A stretch of DNA of 16,909 nucleotides, from assembly GCA_016928525.1 (NCBI GenBank), contig JAFGKO010000268.1:1-16909 (forward strand). Reading direction: 5' to 3'. A program made the translations under genes and the position numbers. Below are positions 6,380 through 14,860 of this stretch, piece after piece. Source of the DNA: Anaerolineales bacterium. GTDB lineage: Bacteria > Chloroflexota > Anaerolineae > Anaerolineales > Villigracilaceae. How positions within the stretch are numbered: position 1 is the stretch's first letter; every line of letters begins with the position of its first letter. The notes beneath the pieces are model-generated. The model did not search any database and was not told where the DNA came from. It was given only the letters and a program-made list of their open reading frames with translations.

Positions 6380-7120
6380 GTGCAAAACGCTCAAACACAA
6401 CCGCACACCCGCCGGTCAGAGTTCTTCGACGGTGTAGTCGCTACGATCCCGCTAGTCGTTGGAGCCATTCCCTTTGGTCTGATCTATGGTGCGCTGGCGG
6501 TCAGCAGCGGGCTTTCACCCGCGGCCTCAATTGCCATGTCAACATTTGTGTTCGCCGGTTCGGCCCAATTCATCGCCACCGGATTGATCGCCAATGGCGT
6601 CGCTCCTCTGGTGATCGTCTTGACCACTTTCATTGTCAATCTACGTCATTCGTTGTACGCGGCCACATTAGCTCCCCACATGAAACATTTGCCTCAGCGC
6701 TGGCTGATCCCATTTGGTTTCTGGCTAACCGACGAAGCCTTTGTAGCCACAATTACGCGCTACAACCAGGAAGACAACTCGCCACACAAGCATTGGTTCT
6801 ATTTCGGCTCAGCCTTATTTATGTACATCAACTGGCAAGTGGTGACCATCATCGGTGTGATCGCCGGACAAGCTATCCCGGGTGCTGCCAATTGGGGCCT
6901 GGATTTTGCCATGGTTGTCACTTTCATCGGCATGTTGGTTCCGTTGGTCGAAAACTGGGCTACGGTGGCTGCTGTCGTTGTCGCCGGTGCGACTGCATTG
7001 TTGGCAAACAACCTGCCCCATAAACTTGGTTTGATGCTGGCCGCACTGCTCGGTATTTTGGCCGGCGTACTCGTCGACCTGCTCAGCCCAAAAACAGAGG
7101 AGGTCACCAATGACCTCTAG
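6380..7120 (+). CDS. azlC: AzlC-family branched-chain amino acid exporter, large subunit
   Basis: Inner-membrane transport protein of 246 residues, normal for the family. AzlC and AzlD together form a two-component exporter of branched-chain amino acids and analogues. The family region is clear: [46 protein letters not shown] and [15 protein letters not shown], with hydrophobic helices spread along the length. The start is GTG at 6380, supported by AAGGAG about 10 nt upstream. The next ATG is far inside the conserved region. The azlD gene overlaps its end by 11 nt, so the two are one translationally coupled operon. A hairpin with a T run just before the ribosome-binding site may regulate expression. 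Substrate specificity is inferred from the family. Confidence 0.93.
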   Translation: MQNAQTQPHTRRSEFFDGVVATIPLVVGAIPFGLIYGALAVSSGLSPAASIAMSTFVFAGSAQFIATGLIANGVAPLVIVLTTFIVNLRHSLYAATLAPHMKHLPQRWLIPFGFWLTDEAFVATITRYNQEDNSPHKHWFYFGSALFMYINWQVVTIIGVIAGQAIPGAANWGLDFAMVVTFIGMLVPLVENWATVAAVVVAGATALLANNLPHKLGLMLAALLGILAGVLVDLLSPKTEEVTNDL

Positions 7121-7436
7121 TGAAATTCTCTTGCTGGCCGGGATGATACTGGTCACTTTCGCTACCCGTTACCCTGTCCTTGCTATTCTAAGCAAGGCTC
7201 CCTTGCCAGATACCGTGTTCAAGGCGCTCAAATATGTTCCTCCGGCAGTACTCGCCGCCATTATTATGCCCGAGGTGTTATTGCCAGCCGGCAAGCTGCA
7301 AGTAAGTTACACCAATGCCCCGCTTGTCGCCAGCCTGATTGCAACCATCGTTGCCTGGCGCACGAAAAACCTACTCCTAACCATCATCATCGGTATGGTG
7401 ATACTATGGTTATGGCGTTGGTTTGTTGGCGGATAA
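7110..7436 (+). CDS. azlD: AzlD-family branched-chain amino acid exporter, small subunit
   Basis: Membrane protein of 108 residues, the small partner of AzlC. It has several hydrophobic helices ([76 protein letters not shown]), including the family's TRYPVLAIL and [15 protein letters not shown] region. The ATG at 7110 lies inside azlC in a different frame, preceded by GGAGG, so the start is well placed. The stop is followed by an AT-only inverted repeat (7433-7458), which is not a convincing terminator. Confidence 0.93.
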   Translation: MTSSEILLLAGMILVTFATRYPVLAILSKAPLPDTVFKALKYVPPAVLAAIIMPEVLLPAGKLQVSYTNAPLVASLIATIVAWRTKNLLLTIIIGMVILWLWRWFVGG

Positions 7437-7458
7437 TATTTCATCTATTCAATATTAT
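7433..7458. repeat. AT-rich inverted repeat after azlD
   Basis: ATAATATT-N10-AATATTAT with perfect 8-bp arms, overlapping the azlD stop codon. It has no GC pairs and no T tract. It could be a weak terminator or a protein-binding site upstream of the HD-GYP gene. Confidence 0.35.
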
Positions 7459-7515
7459 GGATTTCTCCGGTAACTGCAACCTAACAAATATATAAACTGT
7501 GATATGGTGAATTCA

Positions 7516-7524
7516 TGATATAAA
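7516..7524 (+). promoter_or_regulatory. Extended -10 element before the HD-GYP gene
   Basis: TGATATAAA matches the extended -10 TGnTATAAT and ends 4 nt before the ATG at 7529. A start site near 7529-7531 would make the mRNA leaderless. No good -35 is seen, and an alternative TATAAA lies at 7491-7496. Confidence 0.4.
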
Positions 7525-7528
7525 AATA

Positions 7529-10216
7529 ATGCGGATCAATCGCGAGCACTCCTTCTTATCCATCCGCACGCAACAGGAATTTAAAGAAAGGAATAAGCAC
7601 CAACCGGGTCTGTTTGGCATGCATGCATTTAAACGGGTTTGGAACTGGCTGACCAAACCCTCATCATCGTTGGAAACACCACAAGACCGGCGGCAAGCGT
7701 ATATGTTTTCTGCCCTGGTGCTTGTATTACTTATCGCCAGCCTGTTGATCGAAATCACCGCGTTCTTGATCTACCCCCAAATCAGCAAAGACCCAAACTT
7801 CAAGATTGCGCTTATCGCATCGGCCGGCTTCACAGGACTTTATTTCTTCAGCCGTACCAGACACTATAAATTGGGTGTTGCCGGGGCCATCCTGTTCAGC
7901 ACACTCCTGATTTTTGTAGTTGCAATCAGCAACGAACCTCAAATCCAGCTAAGCTTTCTCATTTACCTGGCTATCCCCTTATTATTCGCTGGCGTTTTCT
8001 TTCCATATCAAGTCTCTGGTACCCTGACTACCATCTATATAATTTCTTTACTCTCCATCCCTGTTTTTTTCCCAGATGTTCAGATCAAGGATGTAATCGT
8101 CGAGCCTCTACCTGTTATTCTCCTTATCGCTAGTTCTATTCACCTGATCAGCTATAATCGCAACCAACAAGAAAGCGACCGCTTAAAAAGCAAGGGGGAA
8201 CAGGAAGAACGCTATCGCCTATTAGCGGAAAGCACCTATGAGGGGATCTGCGTCCATATCAATAACCGTGTTGTTGATTCTAATCCCGGTCTTGCACGCA
8301 TGTTCGGATATGAACCAGACGAAGTGATCGGGATGTCTGTCTGGGACTTTATCACCGCCGAGAAAAAAGCGCAGATCGAATCCTCGCCCGAATTCAAAAC
8401 AACACCCCATGATCCACTGATTGGCATTTGCAAGGACGGCAGCACGATTGAAATTGAAGTCACCAGTAAACGCCAGCACTATCATGGCCAAGCAGCGGAA
8501 ATACTCGGCGTGCGTAATGTTACTGAACGAAACCGCGCTATCCGTGCGTTAGAAAGAAAAACTGACCAACAAAAACATCTCATCGAGACTGCCAAACACC
8601 TGACCGAAAGTTTAAAGATCAATGAAGTATTGCGCCGAATCGGTTCTGGCCTCATGGAAATCCTAGGCTCTGATGGCTGCGCAGTTTACATTTTAGAATC
8701 AGACGAAAAATCATTGATGCCGGTCGCCTGCATTCAACCTAAATTTGAAGCCGCTTTTTATGATACACCTTTGAATGTAGACATTAGCTTTACCGGGCGC
8801 GTTGTAAAAAACAAACGCGGCATCATCATAAACGATACCCTTTCTCATAATGGCGGACAACACATCGCTGGCACGCCCAAAGAAGATAATGAATGTCTGC
8901 TGATCGTTCCTTTCATCATCGATGGGGAAGTCCACGGCGCGATGACTATGAATCGCTACACAAGGCATTTCCAGGAAGCAGACCTTGCCTTAGCAGAAAC
9001 CTTCGCGGCATACGCATCATCAGCCATAAAAAACGCAGAAGCTTTAGAAAACCTGCGCCACGAAATTGAAGAGCGCAAACGCGCCGAAAATAGCACTAAA
9101 AAACATCTCGAACGCCTGAGCGGTTTGCGCGAAATTGACCATGCCATTTCGAACACTTTGAACATTGAAGTCATTCTCAAGGTGTTACTTGAACAAGTCA
9201 CCAAACAGTTGAATGTGGACGCCGCCGATGTACTCCTGATTCGCTCTTACACAAATGTATTAGAATGGATTGCCGGGCGCGGCTTCCAAACCGAAACAGC
9301 TAAAAATGTAAACATCCGTCTGGGTGTAGGCGAGATCGGCCGGGCAATTCTTGATCAGAAAAGAATAGATCTGGCTGCCCTAACCGAAGAAACTGGCAAA
9401 TCCACCCGCAATGGTTCATTTGAGGATGAGGGTTTCGTCATGCACCTGGCTCAGCCATTACTGGCAAAAGGTCAGTTCAAAGGCATCCTGGAAATCTTCC
9501 ACCGCGAACCGATCTCACCAGACAAAGAATGGTTTGACTACCTGGAAACCCTGGCCGGACAGACCGCTATTGCCGTGGATAACACTCAATTATTTGAACG
9601 CCTACAGCAATCACACAATATGTTGATGCTATCCTACGATGCCACCCTGGCCGGTTGGGCAAAAGCATTAGAATTCCGCGATCAAGAAACTGTCGGACAT
9701 TCAAACCGGGTAACGGAATTGACCACAAAATTAGCCCGGCAGATGGATGTCCATGAAGGTGAGTTGGTGCACATCCGTCACGGCGCATTGCTACACGATA
9801 TCGGCAAGATGGGCATCCCGGATCACATTCTGCACAAACCCGGCCCACTGAACGATGCCGAGTGGGAGATCATGAAACAACATCCGCTTTACGCGTTTGA
9901 AATGCTCTCCCCGATCGACTTCCTGCGTCCAGCTTTGCATATCCCCTACTGCCATCACGAAAAATGGGATGGCAGCGGGTATCCGCGCGGCCTGAAGGGC
10001 ACCGAAATTCCGCTGGCCGCCCGGATATTTGCCATCATCGATGTTTGGGATGCGCTGCTGTCCGACCGCCCTTACCGCCGCCAATGGACCCAGGAAAGCG
10101 CAATAGCGCACATCTTAGAACAGAAAGGCAAACATTTCGATCCAGATGTAGTCGATGCCTTCATGGATTTTCTTTATAAAGAGGGTAAATTAGATCAACC
10201 CGTTTTAGCCGGTTAA
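7529..10216 (+). CDS. Membrane PAS-GAF-GAF-HD-GYP protein, probable cyclic-di-GMP phosphodiesterase
   Basis: Sensor-effector of 895 residues. The N-terminal part has about six membrane helices (residues 57-208). It is followed by a PAS domain (229-337, YRLLAESTYEGICVHINNRVVDSNPGLARMFGY), a GAF domain (about 365-505) and a second GAF domain (about 535-690), each joined by coiled-coil-like linkers such as NLRHEIEERKRAENS. The C-terminal HD-GYP domain has HDIGK at 756-760 and HHEKWDGSGYPRGLKG at 809-824, so metal-binding and GYP residues are present. HD-GYP enzymes hydrolyse cyclic-di-GMP. No GGDEF or EAL domain is present, so the output is predicted to be degradation only. What the GAF and PAS domains bind cannot be told. 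The ATG at 7529 lacks a Shine-Dalgarno sequence; the next Met (codon 31) also lacks one. It ends at a strong bidirectional terminator. Confidence 0.9.
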   Translation: MRINREHSFLSIRTQQEFKERNKHQPGLFGMHAFKRVWNWLTKPSSSLETPQDRRQAYMFSALVLVLLIASLLIEITAFLIYPQISKDPNFKIALIASAGFTGLYFFSRTRHYKLGVAGAILFSTLLIFVVAISNEPQIQLSFLIYLAIPLLFAGVFFPYQVSGTLTTIYIISLLSIPVFFPDVQIKDVIVEPLPVILLIASSIHLISYNRNQQESDRLKSKGEQEERYRLLAESTYEGICVHINNRVVDSNPGLARMFGYEPDEVIGMSVWDFITAEKKAQIESSPEFKTTPHDPLIGICKDGSTIEIEVTSKRQHYHGQAAEILGVRNVTERNRAIRALERKTDQQKHLIETAKHLTESLKINEVLRRIGSGLMEILGSDGCAVYILESDEKSLMPVACIQPKFEAAFYDTPLNVDISFTGRVVKNKRGIIINDTLSHNGGQHIAGTPKEDNECLLIVPFIIDGEVHGAMTMNRYTRHFQEADLALAETFAAYASSAIKNAEALENLRHEIEERKRAENSTKKHLERLSGLREIDHAISNTLNIEVILKVLLEQVTKQLNVDAADVLLIRSYTNVLEWIAGRGFQTETAKNVNIRLGVGEIGRAILDQKRIDLAALTEETGKSTRNGSFEDEGFVMHLAQPLLAKGQFKGILEIFHREPISPDKEWFDYLETLAGQTAIAVDNTQLFERLQQSHNMLMLSYDATLAGWAKALEFRDQETVGHSNRVTELTTKLARQMDVHEGELVHIRHGALLHDIGKMGIPDHILHKPGPLNDAEWEIMKQHPLYAFEMLSPIDFLRPALHIPYCHHEKWDGSGYPRGLKGTEIPLAARIFAIIDVWDALLSDRPYRRQWTQESAIAHILEQKGKHFDPDVVDAFMDFLYKEGKLDQPVLAG

Positions 10217-10223
10217 AAACTTA

Positions 10224-10260
10224 CGCCCGGCAAAAAATCACCGGGCGCTATATTTTCTTT
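10224..10260. terminator. Bidirectional terminator between the HD-GYP and carD genes
   Basis: CGCCCGG (10224-10230), a 10-nt A-rich loop, CCGGGCG (10241-10247). A T-rich tract follows on the plus strand (TATATTTTCTTT) and TAAGTTTTTAA follows on the minus strand. It lies between two convergent genes, 7 bp past the HD-GYP stop. Confidence 0.88.
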
Positions 10261-10266
10261 AGCAGA

Positions 10267-10773
10267 TCAATCATCGAAAGCGATTCTTCCAAGTAATTGT
10301 TGCAACTTACTGCGCACCTCTCCAACTTCCATATCGAGACAAACAGACCACTCCATGATCAGTCGTTCTTTTAACTGGTCGAGGATCTCTTCTTCGGTGG
10401 TGTTCAGGCGATGTTCTTTTCGCCAGCCTGCCAGATCTCGTACAATACGCGCCTTGGAGATCAGCGTGCCTTCATCCAAGCGTTCCCTGATTTCGCGCTT
10501 GCGTTCCTTGTAATTATCACTAAATGCTTGCGGGGATTTCTTTAGCGTCCGAATTATCCTCCGCATATTTGAAGTCGAGGTAACCGGCCGGACACGGTCG
10601 CTTCCCGACTCATCAAGCGGCACATAATAAGTACTATTACGCGCCACAACTTTGTAATAGGAATTCTTTTTCCCGGCAATCTCGCGCGTCTCGACACCCT
10701 TAATTTGGCCAATACCATAATTCTGGTGTACGATCCAATCGTCTTCTGCGTATTCCATTGCCTCATCCATCAT
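10267..10773 (-). CDS. carD: CarD-family RNA polymerase-binding regulator
   Basis: Transcription factor of 168 residues from the ATG at 10773. The N-terminal RNA polymerase-interaction domain (about residues 9-65: DDWIVHQNYGIGQIKGVETREIAGKKNSYYKVV...YVPLDESGSDRVRPV) belongs to the CarD/CdnL/TRCF group. The rest is a helical, basic DNA-binding domain (RRIIRTLKKSPQAFSDNYKERKREIRERL...). CarD proteins bind the polymerase beta subunit and stabilise open complexes at promoters. An in-frame TTG two codons upstream is possible, but AGGA sits 7 nt before ATG 10773. It lies 56 bp downstream of sigA on the same strand with no terminator between, so the two are probably co-transcribed. Confidence 0.92.
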   Translation of the reverse strand: MMDEAMEYAEDDWIVHQNYGIGQIKGVETREIAGKKNSYYKVVARNSTYYVPLDESGSDRVRPVTSTSNMRRIIRTLKKSPQAFSDNYKERKREIRERLDEGTLISKARIVRDLAGWRKEHRLNTTEEEILDQLKERLIMEWSVCLDMEVGEVRSKLQQLLGRIAFDD

Positions 10774-10829
10774 CTTCAAATCCTATCCTTGTTGGGTAAT
10801 GAACAATTCCGAGCTATTTGTAGATACGT

Positions 10830-12038
10830 TTATTTCAAGAAATCAAGCAACCGATTGCTCCCTTTCAACCGCCGTAAGCGGCGGATGGCTTGGGCCTGCA
10901 ATTGGCGCACGCGTTCACGCGTCACGCCCATCTTTTGCCCAACTTCGCTCAAGGTATAAGGTTTATCGCCATCGAGGCCAAAACGCAGCCGCAAGATACG
11001 GCCTTCACGCGCCGGCAACTCAGACAGCATCGCCTCGAGCTGGGTGGTCAACAGGTTTTGGGTGACTTCGTCTTCCGGTGGTTGGGATTCTTCGTCTGGA
11101 ATAAAGTCCGCCAACACAGCATCGCCTTCATCATCGGTCGGGCTGTCCAGGGAATATGGTCGCCGGGCGACACGGATCGTCTTCTTGACTTTGCTCACGG
11201 GCATCTGCATTTCTTCAGCAATCTCTTCCGGATTAGGTTCACGCCCCAGGCGCTGTTTCAAGTTTTGTTGTACCAGGCTTAGTTTTGTAATGCGGTCTCC
11301 CATGTAAGCTGGTAGCCGGATCACACGGCCATTGTCGGCAATTGCGCGCATCACCGCCTGGCGAATCCACCAAGTTGCATAGGTGCTGAATTTATGCCCG
11401 CGCCGGTAGTCGAACTTCATGATCGCTCGCATCAAGCCAATGTTGCCTTCCTGGATTAAATCGATGAACGGCAAACCGCGGTGGGTGTATTTTTTAGCGA
11501 TACTGATCACCAAGCGCGAATTGGACGAGATCAGCCGATCTCTGGCTGCATCCCCATCCTGCACCACCCCGATCAATTCTTTGCGTTCCTGCCTGCTCAA
11601 ACCGGGTTCCAGCAAATCCTTACGCGCTTTGCGGCCGCTCTCGATCCGCTTGCACAAACTAACTTCTTCTTCCGCCGTCAAAAGCGGGAGATGGGCGGCA
11701 TCCTTAAAATACAGATCCACCAGATCCTTTGTATCAACATATGTCAGGTGCTCTGTTGAGATTTCCGGGGTTGCATTCCCATCTGCACTAAAGAAAGGTT
11801 CTTCCTGATCGGTTTCTTCATCGTGGATATAAGGAACTTCAGCATCCATAAGGGCTGAAAATATAACCTCAAGTTGCTCCGGGTCATTCTGTGCTTCTGG
11901 AAAAAACTTCAAAATATCATCAGCAGTTACGTATCCCTGATATCCGCCAAGATCAACCAGGCGCGCGACCATCTCCGGGACAGTGGATGTTTGAATTTGC
12001 TCTTCACTCGGATAAACGTTTTCGATTACTTTTTCCAT
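10830..12038 (-). CDS. sigA: Primary RNA polymerase sigma factor (SigA/RpoD type)
   Basis: Sigma-70 factor of 402 residues. A helical N-terminal region 1.1 (about 14-70: VPEMVARLVDLGGYQGYVTADDILKFFP) is present. Region 1.2 (101-130) has DLVDLYFKDAAHLPLLTAEEEV. Region 2 (about 168-245) has RLVISIAKKYTHRGLPFIDLIQEGNIGLMRAIMKFDYRRGHKFSTYATWWIRQAV. Region 3 and region 4 follow, the latter with the -35-reading helix YTLSEVGQKMGVTRERVRQLQAQAIRRLRRL (361-391). Region 1.1 and the near-consensus region 2 mark a housekeeping group 1 factor. It should therefore recognise TTGACA/TATAAT promoters like those seen in this window. It lies between rpsU and carD. The ATG at 12038 has GGAG about 15 nt upstream, a loose spacing. 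Confidence 0.94.
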   Translation of the reverse strand: MEKVIENVYPSEEQIQTSTVPEMVARLVDLGGYQGYVTADDILKFFPEAQNDPEQLEVIFSALMDAEVPYIHDEETDQEEPFFSADGNATPEISTEHLTYVDTKDLVDLYFKDAAHLPLLTAEEEVSLCKRIESGRKARKDLLEPGLSRQERKELIGVVQDGDAARDRLISSNSRLVISIAKKYTHRGLPFIDLIQEGNIGLMRAIMKFDYRRGHKFSTYATWWIRQAVMRAIADNGRVIRLPAYMGDRITKLSLVQQNLKQRLGREPNPEEIAEEMQMPVSKVKKTIRVARRPYSLDSPTDDEGDAVLADFIPDEESQPPEDEVTQNLLTTQLEAMLSELPAREGRILRLRFGLDGDKPYTLSEVGQKMGVTRERVRQLQAQAIRRLRRLKGSNRLLDFLK

Positions 12039-12112
12039 ACCAGTCTTATTTTTACTCCAAATCCTTATCTTACCTATTGATCAATTACTATGTTGTAACC
12101 TTGGTCGTTTCT

Positions 12113-12316
12113 TCACCTTCTAGAATTCTTCTTTTGCAATCGCCGCTCATGTCTGCGAATCGCTTTCTTCCGTTCTATGCGGCGTTGTTCGTTTTTCGAC
12201 ACAAACCAGCGCTTTTTGCGGATCGTGCTGAGAACACCACTCCGAGAGACACGTTGTTTAAACCTTCTCAGCAACTGCTGCTGCGATTCTCCATTTCGCG
12301 CCACAACTTTAACCAA
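12113..12316 (-). CDS. rpsU: 30S ribosomal protein bS21
   Basis: Small basic protein of 67 residues, typical for bS21, which takes part in translation initiation on the 30S subunit. MVKVVARNGESQQQLLRRFKQRVSRSGVLSTIRKKRWFVSKNEQRRIERKKA matches the family core (ENESLENALRRFKRQVSRAGVL... as recalled). The start codon is TTG at 12316, supported by AAAGGAG 9 nt upstream. It is followed after 74 bp by sigA on the same strand. This is reminiscent of the rpsU-dnaG-rpoD macromolecular synthesis operon, but dnaG is missing here. Confidence 0.93.
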   Translation of the reverse strand: MVKVVARNGESQQQLLRRFKQRVSRSGVLSTIRKKRWFVSKNEQRRIERKKAIRRHERRLQKKNSRR

Positions 12317-12364
12317 GGGAATCTACTCCTTTCTGCTTGCAAGCTAGGCCAACAAACAGACAAT

Positions 12365-12391
12365 TTAATATCCGCAATCACTTATACACAA
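12365..12391 (-). promoter_or_regulatory. Candidate promoter of rpsU-sigA-carD
   Basis: TTGTGT (12391-12386), a 15-bp spacer and TATTAA (12370-12365) on the minus strand, about 50 bp before rpsU. The spacer is short and the match is moderate. Confidence 0.35.
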
Positions 12392-12450
12392 TGAGTAGAA
12401 CGGATGAATGAACTTCGATGCTCGACGCCCCACCTGCAAACCTTACGTCT

Positions 12451-13155
12451 TCAAGTCAACAATTCTTCAACGTCTTCTACAGGCTGGCTTGCCTCCACCG
12501 GTAGTCGGTGGACTCTCCATTCTGGTAAACCTTCTTCGAGCCGGTACGCCTTGTAGCCTTTTTCAAGCAACAATTTCACGGCCTTATCGGACAACACACT
12601 GTATCGTCCACGGCAATAAACCACGATCCGGCTTCCTGCCGGGAATTCGCTAAAGCGCGCTTCTAATTCTTCCACCGGGATCGAGACTGCCCCAGTTATA
12701 TGGGCAGTATGATATTCAACCTCTGGGCGCACATCCAACACAATCGTACTCCCATCCTCGATCTCATCAACCAGTTTACCGAAACTTATGCTCGGCATTT
12801 CCTTACGGTCTGCCAGAAAATGATTCAGTACTCGATCCATTTCTGCCAGCCGATTCTCCGAAAGCTGTCGAAGCGCCCGGATTAGGGCAAAAACATTTTC
12901 ATCGGCCAGACGATAATAGATCTTTACGCCATCGCGGCGAGACTCTACCAGTTTAGTGGAGCGCAAATGCTTAAGGTGCTGGGACGTATTCGCCACAGAC
13001 ATGTCGGTTTCATTTGCCAAGGTTTCCACACTGTGTTCACCCTGCACCAAAAGATCCAACAACTCCAGGCGTCTGGCATTCCCTAGCGCCTTGCCTATGC
13101 GAGAAAATTGATCGTAGATTTGGTCCTTGAAATCTCGCTCGGATTGTTCATCCAT
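12451..13155 (-). CDS. ArsR-family regulator fused to a rhodanese domain
   Basis: Regulator of 234 residues from the ATG at 13155. Residues 1-100 form an ArsR winged helix (FSRIGKALGNARRLELLDLLVQGEHSVETLANETDMSVANTSQHLKHLRSTKLVESRRDGVKIYYRLA). The usual metal-binding Cys motif in the recognition region is replaced by HSVETLA and the domain has no cysteine. Residues 125-225 form a rhodanese domain (TIVLDVRPEVEYHTAHITGAVSIPVEELEARF) with an active-site loop CRGRYS, Cys181 being the only cysteine. Rhodaneses carry persulfide on this Cys, so a sulfur-sensing role is plausible but inferred. A TTG at 13173 would add six residues, but the ATG has an AGG at suitable spacing. Nested dyads lie immediately upstream. 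It follows the S1 operon on the same strand after 119 bp. Confidence 0.87.
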   Translation of the reverse strand: MDEQSERDFKDQIYDQFSRIGKALGNARRLELLDLLVQGEHSVETLANETDMSVANTSQHLKHLRSTKLVESRRDGVKIYYRLADENVFALIRALRQLSENRLAEMDRVLNHFLADRKEMPSISFGKLVDEIEDGSTIVLDVRPEVEYHTAHITGAVSIPVEELEARFSEFPAGSRIVVYCRGRYSVLSDKAVKLLLEKGYKAYRLEEGLPEWRVHRLPVEASQPVEDVEELLT

Positions 13156-13166
13156 AAGTATCTGCC

Positions 13167-13214
13167 TATTCAATTTTTAAGAGATTAATTGAATAATCAA
13201 CCAATTGACTATTC
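13167..13214. promoter_or_regulatory. Nested inverted repeats upstream of the ArsR-rhodanese gene (candidate operator)
   Basis: Two overlapping dyads are present: TATTCAAT-N13-ATTGAATA (13167-13195, perfect 8-bp arms) and GAATAATCAA-N4-TTGACTATTC (13191-13214, 9 of 10 paired). Their size and AT-rich TTGAAT core resemble ArsR/SmtB operators. They lie just upstream of the start codon, the expected place for autoregulation. Confidence 0.55.
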
Positions 13215-13274
13215 TACCATAGCAGGCGAGTTTCTTCAACTTTTGCGCCGAATCCGGCTAAAATTACCGCCAGG

Positions 13275-13625
13275 CTAGCGCGTAAGCACGCCTTCCTTGT
13301 TCTGTTCCAACGCCCGGTCGATCTGCCAGAGCACCTCATCCAGCGACTCTGCCTCTTTTTCGGTCAGATTCACATTCAGGGGCGTTCCCACCGGATGGGC
13401 AACCAGGCGATTCAGCACTCGAAGCGCGGCTTCCTTGATTCGCGATTTATTACGGCCGATACCCCATTCTGCCAGGGAAATCGTCTCCTCTATCGCTGTA
13501 TATCCCTCATCATTCAAAACAAAGCTGAATGACGTATACGGTCTCAACTCAACCAGGCTTTCAATGATCTCCCGACTCTGCTGAATTCGCTCGACATCAA
13601 TTTCAATATTTTTCTTGCTGGCCAT
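13275..13625 (-). CDS. Hypothetical protein in the S1 operon
   Basis: I do not recognise this 116-residue protein. It has no signal peptide, membrane helix, cysteine or known motif. The composition is charged and mostly helical (VERIQQSREIIESLVELR; SRIKEAALRVLNRLVAHPVG; TEKEAESLDEVLWQIDRALEQNK), with a central stretch FSFVLNDEGYTAIEETISLAEWGIG. It is probably a small cytosolic, perhaps dimeric, protein. The ATG at 13625 has AAGGA 9 nt upstream. It begins 50 bp after the S1 stop codon on the same strand with no terminator visible between, so it is likely co-transcribed with the S1 gene. A role linked to translation or ribosomes is only suggested by position. Confidence 0.75.
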   Translation of the reverse strand: MASKKNIEIDVERIQQSREIIESLVELRPYTSFSFVLNDEGYTAIEETISLAEWGIGRNKSRIKEAALRVLNRLVAHPVGTPLNVNLTEKEAESLDEVLWQIDRALEQNKEGVLTR

Positions 13626-13675
13626 CGTTCATTCCTTCTGATCTAATTTCAGATCCAAAAAAATGTCGTTTTGTC

Positions 13676-14830
13676 CTATTGTTCCTCTGCATACATCATC
13701 AGAGAAATCTTTTCTTCTTCAGCCACCCGGCGTTCACTCAAGCTAACGCGCTCTTCATCCACATTCATATCGATCACGCGCACGAATATGCGGTCGCCTG
13801 GAGAAAGTATCTCCTGAAAATGCTCCGGATTGGTCAATTCACTCACATGGATCAACCCATCGACTCCGACAGGCAAACGCGCAAATACGCCATAATCTTG
13901 AACGCTGGAAACCGTCACCTGCACAAGGTCGTCTTGCTGGTAACGTTCTTTCACTTCGTCCCAAGGATTTTCGAGCAGCAGCTTGTGACTCAAGCTAACG
14001 CGCTCGCGCTCCACATCGATCTCTAATACCTGCACTTCGATTTCTTCGCCAAGCTCAATTAACTCGCCAGGGTGATTGACCCGGTACCAGGCCAACTCAG
14101 AAATGTGCACCAACCCCTCAACTCCATCCAGGTCAACGAAGGCACCAAATTTGACCAGATTGACTGCCTTGCCGGTCAGCACATCCCCAATATTCAATTC
14201 GCGGAGGCGCTTTTTTCGACGTTCGCCGGCAGTTTCCAATTCGGATAAAACCAAACGGCGTTCCGGCACTTGCACTTCAACGACCTTCAAGATAATCCGG
14301 TCACCAATTTTTTCCCGCTTGATTTGATTCCGCTTTTGCCGGTCATACACCCGCCGTAATTCCATGGCGAGTGAATTGGGAACAAAACCCTGCAATTTAT
14401 TGAAAGCTACCAGCAAGCCGCCTTCATTCCAACCAACGATCTCCAACTCAACGGTCTCATCGCTGCCCAACATGGCCTGCGCCCGTTCCCAGTCCTCTTG
14501 TTCCAGGCCACCTTTTATTGACACCTGGGGTTTCTTGTTTAGTTGTGCAGTTTGTAAAATCTTTACGGAAATACGGTCTCCCTTGGAAAGGTTTTCCAGG
14601 TAACCATTTTCCAAATCCCTTAATTCACTGGAAGGTACAACGGCATCCTGGCTCCCGCCAATGTCAACCAATACATAATCCGCTTCAACGTGCAGTACCT
14701 CACCTTTGACGTAATCGCCACGTTTGAAACGCTCAAACCCATATGCATCCAATAATTCTGCAAATTGGGCTGTTTCCATATCATCCGGATTCTCAGCTTC
14801 TTTCTCCGCTAACCGGATTTCATTCAGCAT
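13676..14830 (-). CDS. rpsA: 30S ribosomal protein S1 (four S1 domains)
   Basis: RNA-binding protein of 384 residues with four S1 (OB-fold) repeats at about 37-105, 120-190, 212-282 and 297-370. Clear repeats include RGDYVKGEVLHVEADYVLVDIGG, GDVLTGKAVNLVKFGAFVDLDGVEGLVHISEL and DLVQVTVSSVQDYGVFARLPVGVDGLIHVSEL. S1 helps bring mRNA to the 30S subunit. E. coli S1 has six repeats; four-repeat forms are common in other bacteria. The ATG at 14830 has AAGGAG 6 nt upstream. The TraR/DksA-type gene ends 30 bp before it, so the two are very likely one operon. S1 may matter less for leaderless messages, of which this window appears to have several. Confidence 0.92.
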   Translation of the reverse strand: MLNEIRLAEKEAENPDDMETAQFAELLDAYGFERFKRGDYVKGEVLHVEADYVLVDIGGSQDAVVPSSELRDLENGYLENLSKGDRISVKILQTAQLNKKPQVSIKGGLEQEDWERAQAMLGSDETVELEIVGWNEGGLLVAFNKLQGFVPNSLAMELRRVYDRQKRNQIKREKIGDRIILKVVEVQVPERRLVLSELETAGERRKKRLRELNIGDVLTGKAVNLVKFGAFVDLDGVEGLVHISELAWYRVNHPGELIELGEEIEVQVLEIDVERERVSLSHKLLLENPWDEVKERYQQDDLVQVTVSSVQDYGVFARLPVGVDGLIHVSELTNPEHFQEILSPGDRIFVRVIDMNVDEERVSLSERRVAEEEKISLMMYAEEQ

Positions 14831-14860
14831 AAATATCTCCTTTCATATCTCCAATAAAAT

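Noticed and set aside
13215..13274. Terminator between the unknown gene and the ArsR-rhodanese gene
   Set aside because: Only 4-bp stems such as GCCG-GATT-CGGC without a proper T tract are seen, so readthrough cannot be excluded.
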